64,000 bases of DNA from JAFKKS01 sp050187875 (GCA_050187875.1 JBFWXB010000009.1:1-64000); one strand, 5' to 3'. Numbered from the stretch's first letter, positions 17,930 to 27,871 are shown. Numbers and translations: made by a program. Notes: generated by a model from the sequence alone, not told the origin.

Positions 17930-18667
17930 ATGAACCGTCTCTTTGGCGATGGACATTTGACGAAGCGCCACCTGGCCTATGCCGCCGGCGCAGCGATGCT
18001 GGCTCTTGCCTTCGGCAACGCGATCGTTGGCCGGGCCGCGGAAACGGCCCATGCCGTTCCACCGTTCACGGGGACAGAGCCGGCGCCTGCGGGGACGACC
18101 GAGGTCGCCGTTTTCGCCGGCGGCTGCTTCTGGGGCGTGCAAGGCGTCTTCCAGCACGTCAAAGGCGTGACCAGCGCCGTGTCGGGATACGCGGGCGGCG
18201 AGCAGCGCACGGCGCAATATGAGACGGTCAGCAGTGGTCGGACCGGTCATGCGGAATCCGTGCGCATTACCTTCGACCCGAAAGAGGTCAGCTACGCCAA
18301 GCTCCTGCAGATTTACTTCTCAGTGGCGCACAATCCGACGGAGCTGAACCGCCAGGGGCCCGACGTCGGCACGCAGTATCGCTCGACGATCTTTCCGACG
18401 AGCGCCGCGCAGGCGCAAACCGCCAAGGCCTATATCGCGCAGATCAACAGCGCCCACGTTTTCAAAAAACCGCTCGCCACGACGATCGAGCCGGACAAGG
18501 CCTTTTACCCGGCGGAAGCCTATCATCAGGACTTCATGACGCGGCATCCGAACCATCCGTACATCATGATCAACGACGCCCCGAAGGTTTCGGAGCTCAA
18601 GCGGATGTTCGGTGATGCCTATCGTCCCGACCCTGTTCTCGTCGCCAACGCCAAAAACCCGAGCTAG
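17930..18667 (+). CDS. msrA: Exported peptide-methionine (S)-S-oxide reductase
   Basis: A 245-residue MsrA that reduces methionine-S-sulfoxide in oxidised proteins. The catalytic motif GGCFWGV places the nucleophile at C66; the family residues of SGYAGG, TGHAE and YHQDF are present. The first 38 residues are a basic and hydrophobic export signal (cut near GRAAETA), so it acts in the periplasm rather than the cytoplasm. C66 is the only cysteine in the whole chain, so the usual C-terminal resolving cysteines are missing and recycling must use an external thiol partner. No MsrB is adjacent. It is monocistronic and ends in a palindromic repeat. Confidence 0.93.
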   Translation: MNRLFGDGHLTKRHLAYAAGAAMLALAFGNAIVGRAAETAHAVPPFTGTEPAPAGTTEVAVFAGGCFWGVQGVFQHVKGVTSAVSGYAGGEQRTAQYETVSSGRTGHAESVRITFDPKEVSYAKLLQIYFSVAHNPTELNRQGPDVGTQYRSTIFPTSAAQAQTAKAYIAQINSAHVFKKPLATTIEPDKAFYPAEAYHQDFMTRHPNHPYIMINDAPKVSELKRMFGDAYRPDPVLVANAKNPS

Positions 18668-18679
18668 AGGGTTTTCCCG

Positions 18680-18745
18680 CTCATCCCCGCGAAAGCAGGG
18701 ATCCAGGGGAAAGCAACGCTGGATTCCCGCTTGCGCGGGAATGAG
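18680..18745. repeat. REP-like palindromic repeat in convergent gap
   Basis: CTCATCCCCGCGAAAGCAGGGATCCAG faces CTGGATTCCCGCTTGCGCGGGAATGAG across about ten bases, giving two hairpins in inverted order. It lies between the 3' ends of msrA and a CoA-transferase gene and may act as a bidirectional terminator. A related element is at 44578-44669. Confidence 0.7.
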
Positions 18746-18772
18746 GGGAGCAAAAGCCATGCAATTCCAAAG

Positions 18773-20005
18773 TTACACCGCCGAAGTTTTTCGGCACGCG
18801 GCACTTGTCTCATCCGTCACAAGCGCGGCGCCGCCTTCGCGCAGCGCCGCGATCTCTGCTTCTGAAAACCCGTAGTCGGCGAGCACCTCGCGCGTGTGCT
18901 CGCCGATGCGCGGCGCGAGCGAGCGGATTTCCGGCTGGGTTTCGCTCCAGGTCTCGGGGATTCCCATGATCCGGATTTTTCCTTCGGAGGGATGATCGAC
19001 GACGCGGAAGAAGTTCACCGCCTGCATGTGCTGATCGTCGATCAGGCCGGCCGGCGTGTTGAGCGGCGTCGAGGGGATGTCCGCCTCGCGCATCAGCTTC
19101 GCCCATTCCGCGGTCGTCTTCATCGCGAATGTGGTGGTGAGAAAGTCGTAGATCGCGCCGATATTCTTGGTGCGCGCATTCATCGAATTGAAGCGTTCGT
19201 CGTCCGCCATCTCCGGATGGCCCGCGAGCGCAAAGAAGCGCCGCCACTGCTTGTCGTTATAGACGAGGACGCCGATATAGCCGTCCTTCGTGCGGTACGG
19301 ACGTCGGCGCGCATCGATCATGCGCACATAGCCGGCGCCGCCGAGCGGCGGCTCGAACGTGAGGCCGTAGAGGTGATCGCCCATGACGAATTGCGTCATG
19401 GTCTCGAACATCGGCACCTCGATCGCCTGCCCTTTGCCGGTGCGCTCGCGATAATAAAGCGCCATGCCGACCGAGCTTGCCGCGGCCATGCCGACCGCGC
19501 GATCGGCGATTGCCGTTGCAACGAAGGTCGGTTCGTCGACACCGCGCGCCTGAAGCACCGGTAAGCCGATCGCCGCCTGGATCAGGTCGTCATAAGCGGG
19601 GCGATCGGCGTAAGGCCCGCTCTGCCCGAAGCCGAAGGCGCCGCAATAGATGATGCGCGGATTGATGGCCGAGACCTGCGCGTAGGAGGCGCCGAGCCGC
19701 TCCATCGCCTTGGGACGGAAGCTGTAGAGCAAGACGTCAGCCTGCTTAAGCAGGCGCGCGAGCACGTCCCGCGCCGCCTCCTTCTTCATGTCGAGACAGA
19801 GGCTGCGCTTGTTGCGATTGAGATGGAGGAAATAGGGCCCCATCCCTTTATGGCGCGACGGACCGATGCCGCGTAGCGTGTCGCCCTCCGGCGGCTCGAT
19901 CTTGCAGATATCCGCGCCCATGTCGCCGAGAATCTGCGCCGCGTATGGGCCCATCACATTCATGGTCATGTCGACGACGCGGATGCCGGTTAGTGGGCCG
20001 CTCAC
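18773..20005 (-). CDS. Family III CoA-transferase (CaiB/BaiF), copy 1
   Basis: A 410-residue family III CoA-transferase, which moves CoA between carboxylic acids through an aspartyl-CoA intermediate. The family start GIRVVDMT, ADICKIEPPEGD, NRNKRSLCLDMK and the probable catalytic D168 in TAIADRAVGM are visible; the late GEHTREVLADYGFSEAEI is typical. It is the last gene of the leftward block that begins at the IclR regulator and follows a second family III enzyme by 18 bases. Family III enzymes often work as pairs, so the two may form a heteromer or act on acid and product respectively (inference). Confidence 0.92.
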   Translation of the reverse strand: MSGPLTGIRVVDMTMNVMGPYAAQILGDMGADICKIEPPEGDTLRGIGPSRHKGMGPYFLHLNRNKRSLCLDMKKEAARDVLARLLKQADVLLYSFRPKAMERLGASYAQVSAINPRIIYCGAFGFGQSGPYADRPAYDDLIQAAIGLPVLQARGVDEPTFVATAIADRAVGMAAASSVGMALYYRERTGKGQAIEVPMFETMTQFVMGDHLYGLTFEPPLGGAGYVRMIDARRRPYRTKDGYIGVLVYNDKQWRRFFALAGHPEMADDERFNSMNARTKNIGAIYDFLTTTFAMKTTAEWAKLMREADIPSTPLNTPAGLIDDQHMQAVNFFRVVDHPSEGKIRIMGIPETWSETQPEIRSLAPRIGEHTREVLADYGFSEAEIAALREGGAALVTDETSAACRKTSAV

Positions 20006-20023
20006 AGCACTCCCCCTTCTCGT

Positions 20024-21199
20024 TCAACCGGCAGCGCCGAGCGCACCGGACTGCTTCAGCTCTTTGATCTCGTCGGTCTTGAAGTCGAAATCGCGCAGAA
20101 CCGCCTCGGTGTCGGCGCCGGCTTCAGGCGCCACCCGATGCAGCGCTGCGCCGCGCCGCCCGTTCGCCCACACGGGAAACGGGATGTGACGCTCGCCGTC
20201 GCACTCCAGCACCATCTCGCGGACCTTGACTTGCTCGCGCTCGGCGGCCTCCGCCGGCGTGAGCACACGCTGCGCCGGCACATCATGGCGCGCAAAGCGC
20301 TCCATCCATTCGTCCATCGTGCGCATGCGCATAACTTCACGCATGCGCACCGCGAGGCGGTCGCCATCGGCGCGTCGCTGCGGCTCGCTGGCGTAATGTG
20401 CGTCGGCGAGATCGGGCGCGATATCACGCGCCGCCGCGGCAAAGTTCGACCAGAATTTCTCCTCGACGATGCCGAGCGCGATGGCACGGCCATCGGCCGT
20501 GTCGAAGAGGTCGTTCGTCGGCCAGAGGTGATCACGGCTCACGTGGTCGAGCTCGAAGCCGTGCCGCGCCGCCGTATACGACATCGCGACCTCCGCGAGG
20601 CTGAGGTCGAGATAAGCGCCCTTTCCCGTCGTCTGCCGCTCATGCATGGCCGCGAGGATCGCGATCGCCGCGTAGCTCCCCGCCGCCAAGTCGGCGACCG
20701 GAATTCCCGAACGTCGCGGCGGCTCGAGCCAGTGGCCGCAAAGCGCCAATGCGCCGGCGGAGGCAAGATAGTTGAGGTCGTGCCCCGGCACCATGCGTTC
20801 GGGGCCATGCTGGCCGTAGCCGGAGAGCGAGCAATAAATGAGCCGCGGATTGATCGCGGAGAGCGTCGCGTAGTCGATGCCGATGCGCTCGGGCACGCCC
20901 GGGCGGAAGCCCTCGATGACGACGTCCACAGCGCGCGTCAGCCGCTCGACAACGCCCTTGGCTCCGGGTCGTTTCAAGTCGAGCGTGATGCTGCGCTTGT
21001 TGCGGTTCGCCATCTTGAACAGAGGAAAGCCAAATTCGCGCGCGCCGTCGCCGCCCGGCGGCTCGACCTTGATCACGTCCGCGCCGAGATCTCCGAGCGC
21101 GACCGTCGCGAATGGTCCCGGCAGGAGAAGCGAGAAGTCGAGCACCTTTACGCCGCGCAGCGGCTGCCAGGCGCCCTCGCTTGATGCAGGAACCGTCAC
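20024..21199 (-). CDS. Family III CoA-transferase (CaiB/BaiF), copy 2
   Basis: A 391-residue family III CoA-transferase with GVKVLDFSLLLPGPFA, ADVIKVEPPGGD, NRNKRSITLDLKRP and probable catalytic Asp D170 in IPVADLAAGSY. It resembles the subgroup that includes alpha-methylacyl-CoA racemase, so racemase activity is an alternative. It lies 7 bases after the acyl-CoA dehydrogenase gene and 18 before the other transferase, clearly one transcript. Its role is probably to activate or re-load the acid imported by the adjoining ABC transporter. Confidence 0.9.
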   Translation of the reverse strand: MTVPASSEGAWQPLRGVKVLDFSLLLPGPFATVALGDLGADVIKVEPPGGDGAREFGFPLFKMANRNKRSITLDLKRPGAKGVVERLTRAVDVVIEGFRPGVPERIGIDYATLSAINPRLIYCSLSGYGQHGPERMVPGHDLNYLASAGALALCGHWLEPPRRSGIPVADLAAGSYAAIAILAAMHERQTTGKGAYLDLSLAEVAMSYTAARHGFELDHVSRDHLWPTNDLFDTADGRAIALGIVEEKFWSNFAAAARDIAPDLADAHYASEPQRRADGDRLAVRMREVMRMRTMDEWMERFARHDVPAQRVLTPAEAAEREQVKVREMVLECDGERHIPFPVWANGRRGAALHRVAPEAGADTEAVLRDFDFKTDEIKELKQSGALGAAG

Positions 21200-21206
21200 C
21201 GCGACC

Positions 21207-22373
21207 TCAATAGGATTTCGGCAGGCCGAGCACGCGCTCGGCGATGAAGTTGAGGATCATGTGCGGGCTGATCGGTGCGATGCGCGGGATCAAACTTTCT
21301 CGCAGATAACGCTCGACCACGTATTCCTTCGAATAGCCCATCCCGCCATGCGTGAGGATGGCGTGCTCGCAGGTCTCGAAAGCGGCTTCCGCCGCGAGAT
21401 ACTTTGCGGCGTTCGCTTCTGCGCCACATTCCTCGCCGCGGTCGTAGAGGCTCGCTGCCTTGAACACCATCAGGTTGGCGGCTTCGAGCTCGGCCCAGCC
21501 TTTCGCCAACGGATGCTGGATGCCTTGGTTCTGTCCGATTGGCCGGTCGAAGACGACGCGCTCGCGCGCATACTGCGCCGCGCGCTCGAGCGCCGCGCGT
21601 CCGATGCCGATCGCTTCCGCCGCGATCAGGATGCGCTCGGGATTCATGCCGTGCAGGATCGAGCGGAACCCGTCACCCTCGGCGCCGATGCGATCCTGCT
21701 CGGGGATTTCCATCCGGTCGAAGAACACCATGTTCGAGTCGACCGCATGCCGGCCCATCTTCTCGATCTCGCGCACCTCGACGCGGTTGCGGTCGAAGTC
21801 AGTGTAGAAGAGCGTGAGGCCCTCGGTCCTGCGCTTCACCTCCTCGAGCGGCGTCGTGCGCGCAAGCAGCAGGATCTTGTTCGCGACCTGCGCGGTCGAG
21901 ATCCAGATCTTCTGCCCGGTGACGACATAGCGGTCACCCTGCTTGTCGGCGCGCGTCTTGATCTGCGTCGTGTTGAGCCCGACATTCGGCTCCGTCACCG
22001 CGAAGCACGCTTTGTCTTCGCCGCTGATGAGCGGCGGCAGCATACGGCGCTTCTGCTCCTCCGTGCCGAAGACGACGACCGGGTTGAGCCCGAAGATGTT
22101 CATATGGATCGCGGACGCGCCGCTCATCGCCGCGCCGGATTCCGCGACCGCCTGCATCATGATCGCAGCCTCGGTGATGCCGAGACCAGCACCGCCGTAC
22201 TCCTCCGGCATCGCGATGCCGAGCCAGCCGCTTTTCGCGACGGCCGCGTGGAACTCGTGCGGAAAGCCGCCTTCGCGATCCTTGCGCAGCCAATAGGCAT
22301 CATCGAAGCGCGTGCAGAGCGCGAGTATCGCTTCACGCAGTTGCTGTTGTTCGGACGTGAAAGAGAAGTCCAC
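21207..22373 (-). CDS. Acyl-CoA dehydrogenase
   Basis: A 388-residue FAD enzyme that forms an alpha,beta double bond in an acyl-CoA thioester. Family marks: LGIAMPEEYGGAGLG, AVTEPNVGLNTTQIKTRA (flavin and substrate contacts), GQKIWISTAQVAN, ERILIAAEAIGIGRAALE, and the C-terminal ILTHGGMGYSKEYVVERYLRE. It is encoded 11 bases after livF and 7 bases before a CoA-transferase, which links transport and oxidation in one unit. Electron transfer flavoprotein genes are not nearby. Chain length or branching of the substrate cannot be deduced. Confidence 0.94.
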   Translation of the reverse strand: MDFSFTSEQQQLREAILALCTRFDDAYWLRKDREGGFPHEFHAAVAKSGWLGIAMPEEYGGAGLGITEAAIMMQAVAESGAAMSGASAIHMNIFGLNPVVVFGTEEQKRRMLPPLISGEDKACFAVTEPNVGLNTTQIKTRADKQGDRYVVTGQKIWISTAQVANKILLLARTTPLEEVKRRTEGLTLFYTDFDRNRVEVREIEKMGRHAVDSNMVFFDRMEIPEQDRIGAEGDGFRSILHGMNPERILIAAEAIGIGRAALERAAQYARERVVFDRPIGQNQGIQHPLAKGWAELEAANLMVFKAASLYDRGEECGAEANAAKYLAAEAAFETCEHAILTHGGMGYSKEYVVERYLRESLIPRIAPISPHMILNFIAERVLGLPKSY

Positions 22374-22384
22374 CTCGGCCTCGA

Positions 22385-23080
<696 letters not shown>

Positions 23081-23083
23081 GGC

Positions 23084-23800
23084 TTAAGCCGTCGCCTCCC
23101 CGAGATAGGCGCGGATGACATGCGGGTCGCGCCGCACCTCATCGGGCGAGCCCTGTGCGATCACGCTGCCCGCATCGAGCACGATGGCGCGGTCACAGAA
23201 CGACAGCGACTGGCGCACATTGTGGTCGACCATGATGATGCTGGTGCGCGACTTGAGGCTCCGGATCAGCGCCAGCAGGTCGGCGGTCTCGCCGGCCGTC
23301 AATCCGGCGAGCGGCTCATCGAGGAGAAGCAGGCAAGGCTCCAGCGCCAGCGCCCGCGCCACTTCCAAGCGCTTGAGCATACCGAGCGTGAGAAGCCCGG
23401 CGGGATCGTTGGCGCGATCTTCGAGCCCGACGCTCGCGAGGATCGCCCTTGCGCCGTCGGCGTCGTTGCGCGAGGTCGCTGCTGCACTCGGCACCGACGC
23501 CAGCACGTTGTCGAGAACTGACAGCGAGCGGAACGGCCGCACCACCTGAAAGGTGCGCGCGATGCCGCGTTGCGCGCGGCGGAACGACGGCAGCGCCGTG
23601 ATCTCCTCGCCATTGAGCCGGATCGTGCCGGCGTCGGGCGGTGTCGTGCCGGCGATAAGATTGAAGAGCGTCGTCTTGCCGGCGCCGTTCGGCCCAAACA
23701 ACCCGAGCAGCGTTCCCGCCTCAACCGTCATGTCGACGCCGCGCACCGCATGCACGCCGCCAAACCGCTTCTGTACGCCGCGAACATCGAGCAGCGCCAT
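23084..23800 (-). CDS. livG: Branched-chain amino acid-type ABC transporter ATPase LivG
   Basis: A 238-residue ABC ATPase with Walker A GPNGAGKTTLF, Walker B CLLLLDEPLAGLT and switch histidine in IIMVDHNV. The ABC signature reads LTLGMLKRLEVARAL, weaker than the usual LSYGQQRRLEIARAL of LivG. The RTFQVVRPFRSLSVLDNV Q-loop region is as expected for LivG. Its start follows the livM stop by 3 bases and its stop precedes livF by 3, a tightly coupled set. Confidence 0.94.
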   Translation of the reverse strand: MALLDVRGVQKRFGGVHAVRGVDMTVEAGTLLGLFGPNGAGKTTLFNLIAGTTPPDAGTIRLNGEEITALPSFRRAQRGIARTFQVVRPFRSLSVLDNVLASVPSAAATSRNDADGARAILASVGLEDRANDPAGLLTLGMLKRLEVARALALEPCLLLLDEPLAGLTAGETADLLALIRSLKSRTSIIMVDHNVRQSLSFCDRAIVLDAGSVIAQGSPDEVRRDPHVIRAYLGEATA

Positions 23801-23803
23801 GGC

Positions 23804-24772
23804 TCAGGCCTCCGCCCGTTTGGCGGCAAGCGGCGGCGCTTGCGAGGACGCTTTGCGTCGCGCGAATTGCCGCGCCAGCACTGGAACGATCCCGTCGCGC
23901 ATGAAGAGGATGACAGCAAGGAGCAGGACGCCGAGGATCGTCAGGTGCAGCCCCGGCGCGATAACCTGCAGCGCCTCACGGATCAGCACATAGAGAAGCG
24001 CGCCGACGACCGGGCCGGACACCGTCCCGGCGCCGCCGATGAGCGGCACCGCAAGCGCGACGATCGAAATCTCGACGGCGAAGACGACATTGGGGAAGAG
24101 CGACGACGCGAACAGACCGTGCACCGCACCGGTGAAGCCGGCGATGCCGGCGCTGACGCAAAAGAGGATGAGCTTGAGCCGTGTGGCGTTGATACCGATG
24201 GCGGTCGCCGCCGTCTCGTCATCCTTGATCGCAAGCACACGCACGCCCGTGCGGGTGCGCTTGACGAGCAGGAGGATGATCGTCGCGCCCGCGGCCGCCG
24301 CCATCATCAGGACGTGCGGCAGCCAGATCGGCAGGATCTCCTGCAGCACGATGCCGCCGGGGCCACCGGCAAATCCAAGCTTGCGCACGACAAGGAGCAC
24401 GAGCTCTTGGAAAAATAGCGTCGCGAAGGTGAAGGCCGTGCCGCGCAGGCGCAGGCTGGTCGCGCCAATGACGAGCGACGCCGCCATGCTAGCGAGTGCC
24501 GCACTGGCAAGCGAGAGCCAGAGTGGAAGTTCCGCATTCATCGCAATGACGACCGCGTAGGCGCCAATGCCGGCGAGCGCGCCATGCGCAAAGGAGACAT
24601 AGCCCGTGAGGCCAGACATCAGGTTCCAGGCCTGCCCCAGCGCCAGAAAGTAAGCGGTGTAATAGACGAGCGTGCGCACATAGGACGACACGCCGAGCCA
24701 CGGCAGCGCGGCCGCGACAAGCGCAACGAGAAGCGTCGCCGCGATCCCCAAAAGCGAGCGCGCATCAAGCAT
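23804..24772 (-). CDS. livM: Branched-chain amino acid-type ABC permease LivM
   Basis: A 322-residue inner-membrane permease with about ten hydrophobic segments. The LivM marks are AWNLMSGLTGYVSFAHGA near residue 50 and the coupling-loop stretch VLAIKDDETAATAIGINATRLKL. It overlaps the end of livH by 8 bases. The C-terminal 25 residues are basic and cytoplasmic. With LivH it forms the membrane pore of the importer. Confidence 0.94.
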   Translation of the reverse strand: MLDARSLLGIAATLLVALVAAALPWLGVSSYVRTLVYYTAYFLALGQAWNLMSGLTGYVSFAHGALAGIGAYAVVIAMNAELPLWLSLASAALASMAASLVIGATSLRLRGTAFTFATLFFQELVLLVVRKLGFAGGPGGIVLQEILPIWLPHVLMMAAAAGATIILLLVKRTRTGVRVLAIKDDETAATAIGINATRLKLILFCVSAGIAGFTGAVHGLFASSLFPNVVFAVEISIVALAVPLIGGAGTVSGPVVGALLYVLIREALQVIAPGLHLTILGVLLLAVILFMRDGIVPVLARQFARRKASSQAPPLAAKRAEA

Positions 24773-25628
24773 CGGCGCGCCCCAGAAGCCCCTGCGGGCG
24801 GATCAGCAAGGCGGCATAGAGGAGAACGTAAGTCAGAATTTTCGCCCAGGAATCGTCGAGCAGAAAGCTCGCGAAACTGTGGATGAGACCGAGCCCGATG
24901 GCGACGATGATCGCCCCGCCGATACTGCCCATGCCGCCGAGCACCACAACGACGAAGGCATCGAGCACCCATTCATGGCCGACATTCGGCGTCACGGTGC
25001 CGATGAGGCTGACGAGCGAGCCGGCCGTCGCCGCGAGGCCGACGGCAAGGCTGAAGGCCATCAACTCACTGCGACGCACGTCGATGCCGCAGGTCGCCGC
25101 CGCATCACGGTTCTGGGCGAGTGCTCGCAGCGCGATGCCGATGCGCGCACGCTGGATCATGAAGGTGGTCGCCGCACCGAAAGCGAGGCAGACGAGCAGA
25201 ACCGTGAGGCTGCGCCAGCCGACGACCACGCCGCCGAGATTGAGCGTGCCGCTCGGCCCCTGCGAGTAGCTGCGGAAATCGCCGCCAAACGCCTGCGAGA
25301 AGAGACCGAGCCCCGCAATCGAGAGCGCATAGGTGACCATCAGCACGTCGAGCTCGGGCCGCCCCGCCGTGCGCGAGATAATCGCCGCCTGAACCAGCGC
25401 GCCGACCGCCGCGCCCAAGACAAACGAGAGCGGGATGCCGACCAGCGGCGAGACGCCGAGATGCGTGACGAGAAGATAGGTCGCGAAAGCGCCGAGCGTG
25501 ATGAACTCGCCATGCGCGAAATTGACCACGCGCATGACGCCGAAGATCAAGGCAAGGCCGAGCGCGACCAAGCCAAGCAGCCCGCCGACGACAAGCCCGT
25601 TGGCGATGAGCTGGAACACCAGCGTCAT
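24765..25628 (-). CDS. livH: Branched-chain amino acid-type ABC permease LivH
   Basis: A 287-residue permease with about eight membrane segments. LivH signatures are FGVMRVVNFAHGEFITLGAF near the N-terminus and the coupling loop IALRALAQNRDAAATCGIDV. It begins 52 bases after the stop of the binding-protein gene and overlaps livM by 8 bases, so livH-M-G-F are translationally linked. Confidence 0.95.
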   Translation of the reverse strand: MTLVFQLIANGLVVGGLLGLVALGLALIFGVMRVVNFAHGEFITLGAFATYLLVTHLGVSPLVGIPLSFVLGAAVGALVQAAIISRTAGRPELDVLMVTYALSIAGLGLFSQAFGGDFRSYSQGPSGTLNLGGVVVGWRSLTVLLVCLAFGAATTFMIQRARIGIALRALAQNRDAAATCGIDVRRSELMAFSLAVGLAATAGSLVSLIGTVTPNVGHEWVLDAFVVVVLGGMGSIGGAIIVAIGLGLIHSFASFLLDDSWAKILTYVLLYAALLIRPQGLLGRADA

Positions 25629-25680
25629 GCGCGTTGCGCTCCCGCCTGCACCGATCCGCCCGCGCTACGCACGCGCGCCA

Positions 25681-26865
25681 TCACGACCATTTCGGCTTCG
25701 GCCAGACGATCGGCACTTTCGAATCGCCGCCGACGACGTGCGAGCCGCCGTCATGCCATTGCGTCGAGAGGTAGTGATACCCTTCCTGCTGCCCTTTCGC
25801 GTTCACCTTGAAATGGCCGAGCACGGATTCGATGCTTTGCGTCGCGAGGAACTCGCGGATCGCGGTGCGATCGGTCCCCTTCGCCTTCATCGCCGTCTCA
25901 AACACCTGCCCGGCCGCGAAAGCCGCCGCCGAGTGATACGACGGGACCCGATTGAATTTCGCTTTGTAGCTTTCGACAAACGCCTTGTTCGCCGGCGTGT
26001 CGACGCTTGCCTCCCATGCCGAGCGCCCGAAGATGCCTTCCGCATTGGCGCCAAGCGCGTCCTTGGTCACGCCGTCCGCCGCCTGGATGAAATGATAGGC
26101 GACCGGGTTGAAGCCACGCTCGATCATCTGACGCGTCAGCGCGATGCTCGGCTGATAGTAGCCGCCCATCGAGACCAGCTCCGTTCCCGCCGCGACCATG
26201 CGTTCGATGATCGAGCGAAAATCCTGCGCGCCGGGATTGTAGCCGTAGGCCTCGACGGTCAGCCCCATCTCCTTGGCCTTGCCGAGCGCCCAATCCTTGG
26301 CGGCGATGGAGAACGGCGCTTCCTCGAACACGATCGCGAGCTTCTTCGCGCTGCCGGCCTTTTCCTTGACGGTCTTGAGGAAGCCCTCGTGATCGTAGTC
26401 GGACGAGGGAAAGCCTTGGAAGCTCCAGCGCAGCTTGCGCCGGTTCCAGATGCTGGAGTCCGATGCGATCGTCCCGATCAGCGGCACCTGCGCGCGCTCC
26501 ACCGCGGTGCCGATCGCATCGGTGATGGGACTTGAATACGGGCCGAGGATCACCGTCGCGCCATCGCGATCGATCAAGCGCTCGGCAAGCACGCGGCCCG
26601 TGTCCGGGTTGCTCTCGTCATCATAGATAACGACTTGAACCGGCCGGCCGTTGATGCCGCCTTTCGCATTCAGCTGCTCCGACCAGAGCAGATAGCCCTC
26701 TTGGCAGTATTTGGCCGAATCCGAGAAGCGGCCGGTCAGCGACAACGATGCGCCAAGCTTGATTGGGTCGGCGGCGAGCGCCGGTGTCCGAAATCCGCCG
26801 GTGGCGGAGACGGACACTGCCGCCGCCGTCCATCCGAGAACGCTCCGTCGCGAGAATTTGCGCAT
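25681..26865 (-). CDS. Liv-type ABC transporter substrate-binding protein
   Basis: A 394-residue periplasmic receptor of the Leu/Ile/Val-binding fold. The signal is of Tat type (SRRSVLGWTAAAVSV, cut near ALAADPIK). The mature start IKLGASLSLTGRFSDSAKY and NAKGGINGRPVQVVIYDDESNP are the usual first-lobe signatures, and VILGPYSSPITDAIG forms the ligand-site loop. It lies between the IclR regulator (65-base gap) and livH. The long form and its neighbours suggest an organic acid or aromatic/branched acid ligand rather than an amino acid (inference). Confidence 0.93.
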   Translation of the reverse strand: MRKFSRRSVLGWTAAAVSVSATGGFRTPALAADPIKLGASLSLTGRFSDSAKYCQEGYLLWSEQLNAKGGINGRPVQVVIYDDESNPDTGRVLAERLIDRDGATVILGPYSSPITDAIGTAVERAQVPLIGTIASDSSIWNRRKLRWSFQGFPSSDYDHEGFLKTVKEKAGSAKKLAIVFEEAPFSIAAKDWALGKAKEMGLTVEAYGYNPGAQDFRSIIERMVAAGTELVSMGGYYQPSIALTRQMIERGFNPVAYHFIQAADGVTKDALGANAEGIFGRSAWEASVDTPANKAFVESYKAKFNRVPSYHSAAAFAAGQVFETAMKAKGTDRTAIREFLATQSIESVLGHFKVNAKGQQEGYHYLSTQWHDGGSHVVGGDSKVPIVWPKPKWS

Positions 26866-26930
26866 CCTTGTCCTCCGTTCGTTTCCTCGTTCCTGACCCG
26901 GACGTTGTTCCGCCCGTAGTCGTATTCCTG

Positions 26931-27713
26931 CTAATTCCCTTCAAGCCGCTGTGACGCCTCCGCCGCAACCGCGATCAAATCCTTGCCTAGCGCGGCCAGC
27001 GTCGACGGCTTCAGTTGTTCGGTCAAGCCCACGCCGATGATCACGTGGCTCACGCGTGAAGCCTTCATCATCGGCGCGCCGATGATCGTGACGCCTGAGA
27101 TGTAGTCGCCGGCATCGACGCCGTATCCTTTCCTGCGCGTCTCCTCGACCTGCGCGCGCCAGGCGCGGAAGGATGGCGGGCGGTCCCACCGCAGCGTCGC
27201 GAAACGCCGCTCGATCTCGTCCCAGTCATGCTGACCGAAAGCGGCGATGCAGCGCCCTGTCGCGCTGAGGAGCGCGGGAAACCGGCTGCCGATATCGACG
27301 TGAATGTGCAGCGCCTGCCCGGCCTTCGAGATGGCGACGACGGTCCCGTGATCGAGACCGACCGCGCGGACGGCATTCGTGGTGATGCCGTACCGCTTTG
27401 CGACACGATCGAGACCGGGCTGCACAATCTGGCTGAGACTGTTGCGGCGGAGAACCCCGCGCGCGACCGACAGTATGCCCGCGTCGAGCTGGTAGCGCTT
27501 CGTCTCCGGGTCGAAGGATGCGAGCTCCTCGCCGACGAGGACACGCAGGATATGCAGGCACGTGCTGGGAACGAGGCCGAGCTCACGCGCGATCGCATTG
27601 ACGCCGAGCGGCACATCGCTCCGCCCCAGGAGACGCAGGATGGCGATGGCGCGCGCGACAGCGGGAACCTGCCGCTCGCGTATCGGCTTCGCGCCATCGG
27701 CCCTGCGCGCCAA
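26931..27713 (-). CDS. IclR-family transcriptional regulator
   Basis: A 260-residue regulator. The N-terminal winged helix-turn-helix is visible at about residues 18-80 (VARAIAILRLLG, NAIARELGLVPSTCLHILRVL, YQLDAGILSVARG), followed by the IclR effector domain with GHCIAAF-like GRCIAAFGQ, YGVDAGDYISGVTIIGAPM and the final helix. It sits at the divide between the leftward transport and oxidation genes and the rightward CoA-ester genes, so it probably senses the imported acid or its CoA ester and controls both arms. Three small palindromes in the 27714-27871 gap are candidate operators. Confidence 0.93.
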   Translation of the reverse strand: MARRADGAKPIRERQVPAVARAIAILRLLGRSDVPLGVNAIARELGLVPSTCLHILRVLVGEELASFDPETKRYQLDAGILSVARGVLRRNSLSQIVQPGLDRVAKRYGITTNAVRAVGLDHGTVVAISKAGQALHIHVDIGSRFPALLSATGRCIAAFGQHDWDEIERRFATLRWDRPPSFRAWRAQVEETRRKGYGVDAGDYISGVTIIGAPMMKASRVSHVIIGVGLTEQLKPSTLAALGKDLIAVAAEASQRLEGN

Positions 27714-27773
27714 TCTCCATCCTCCATCGACCGCGCACCTGTGAACGCGCGGCGCCTTGCGACATGTCGGCTA

Positions 27774-27822
27774 ATTGTCTCCGTACAATAATAGCCTCTC
27801 ATTGACAATAGATTCGATCTAT
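27774..27822. promoter_or_regulatory. Candidate IclR operators and -35 element in divergent promoter region
   Basis: Three inverted repeats lie in this 49-base stretch: ATTGT-N6-ACAAT at 27774-27789, ATTGACAAT at 27801-27809, and the best one, ATAGAT-TCG-ATCTAT at 27808-27822, with perfect 6-base arms. Its 15-base length suits IclR-type dimers. TTGACA at 27802-27807 fits a consensus -35 for the rightward operon. Functional assignment is inference. Confidence 0.5.
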
Positions 27823-27871
27823 GCGGGATTGCGGTCAAGAACAAAAACAGGCACCGGAGGATGACGCCGCG

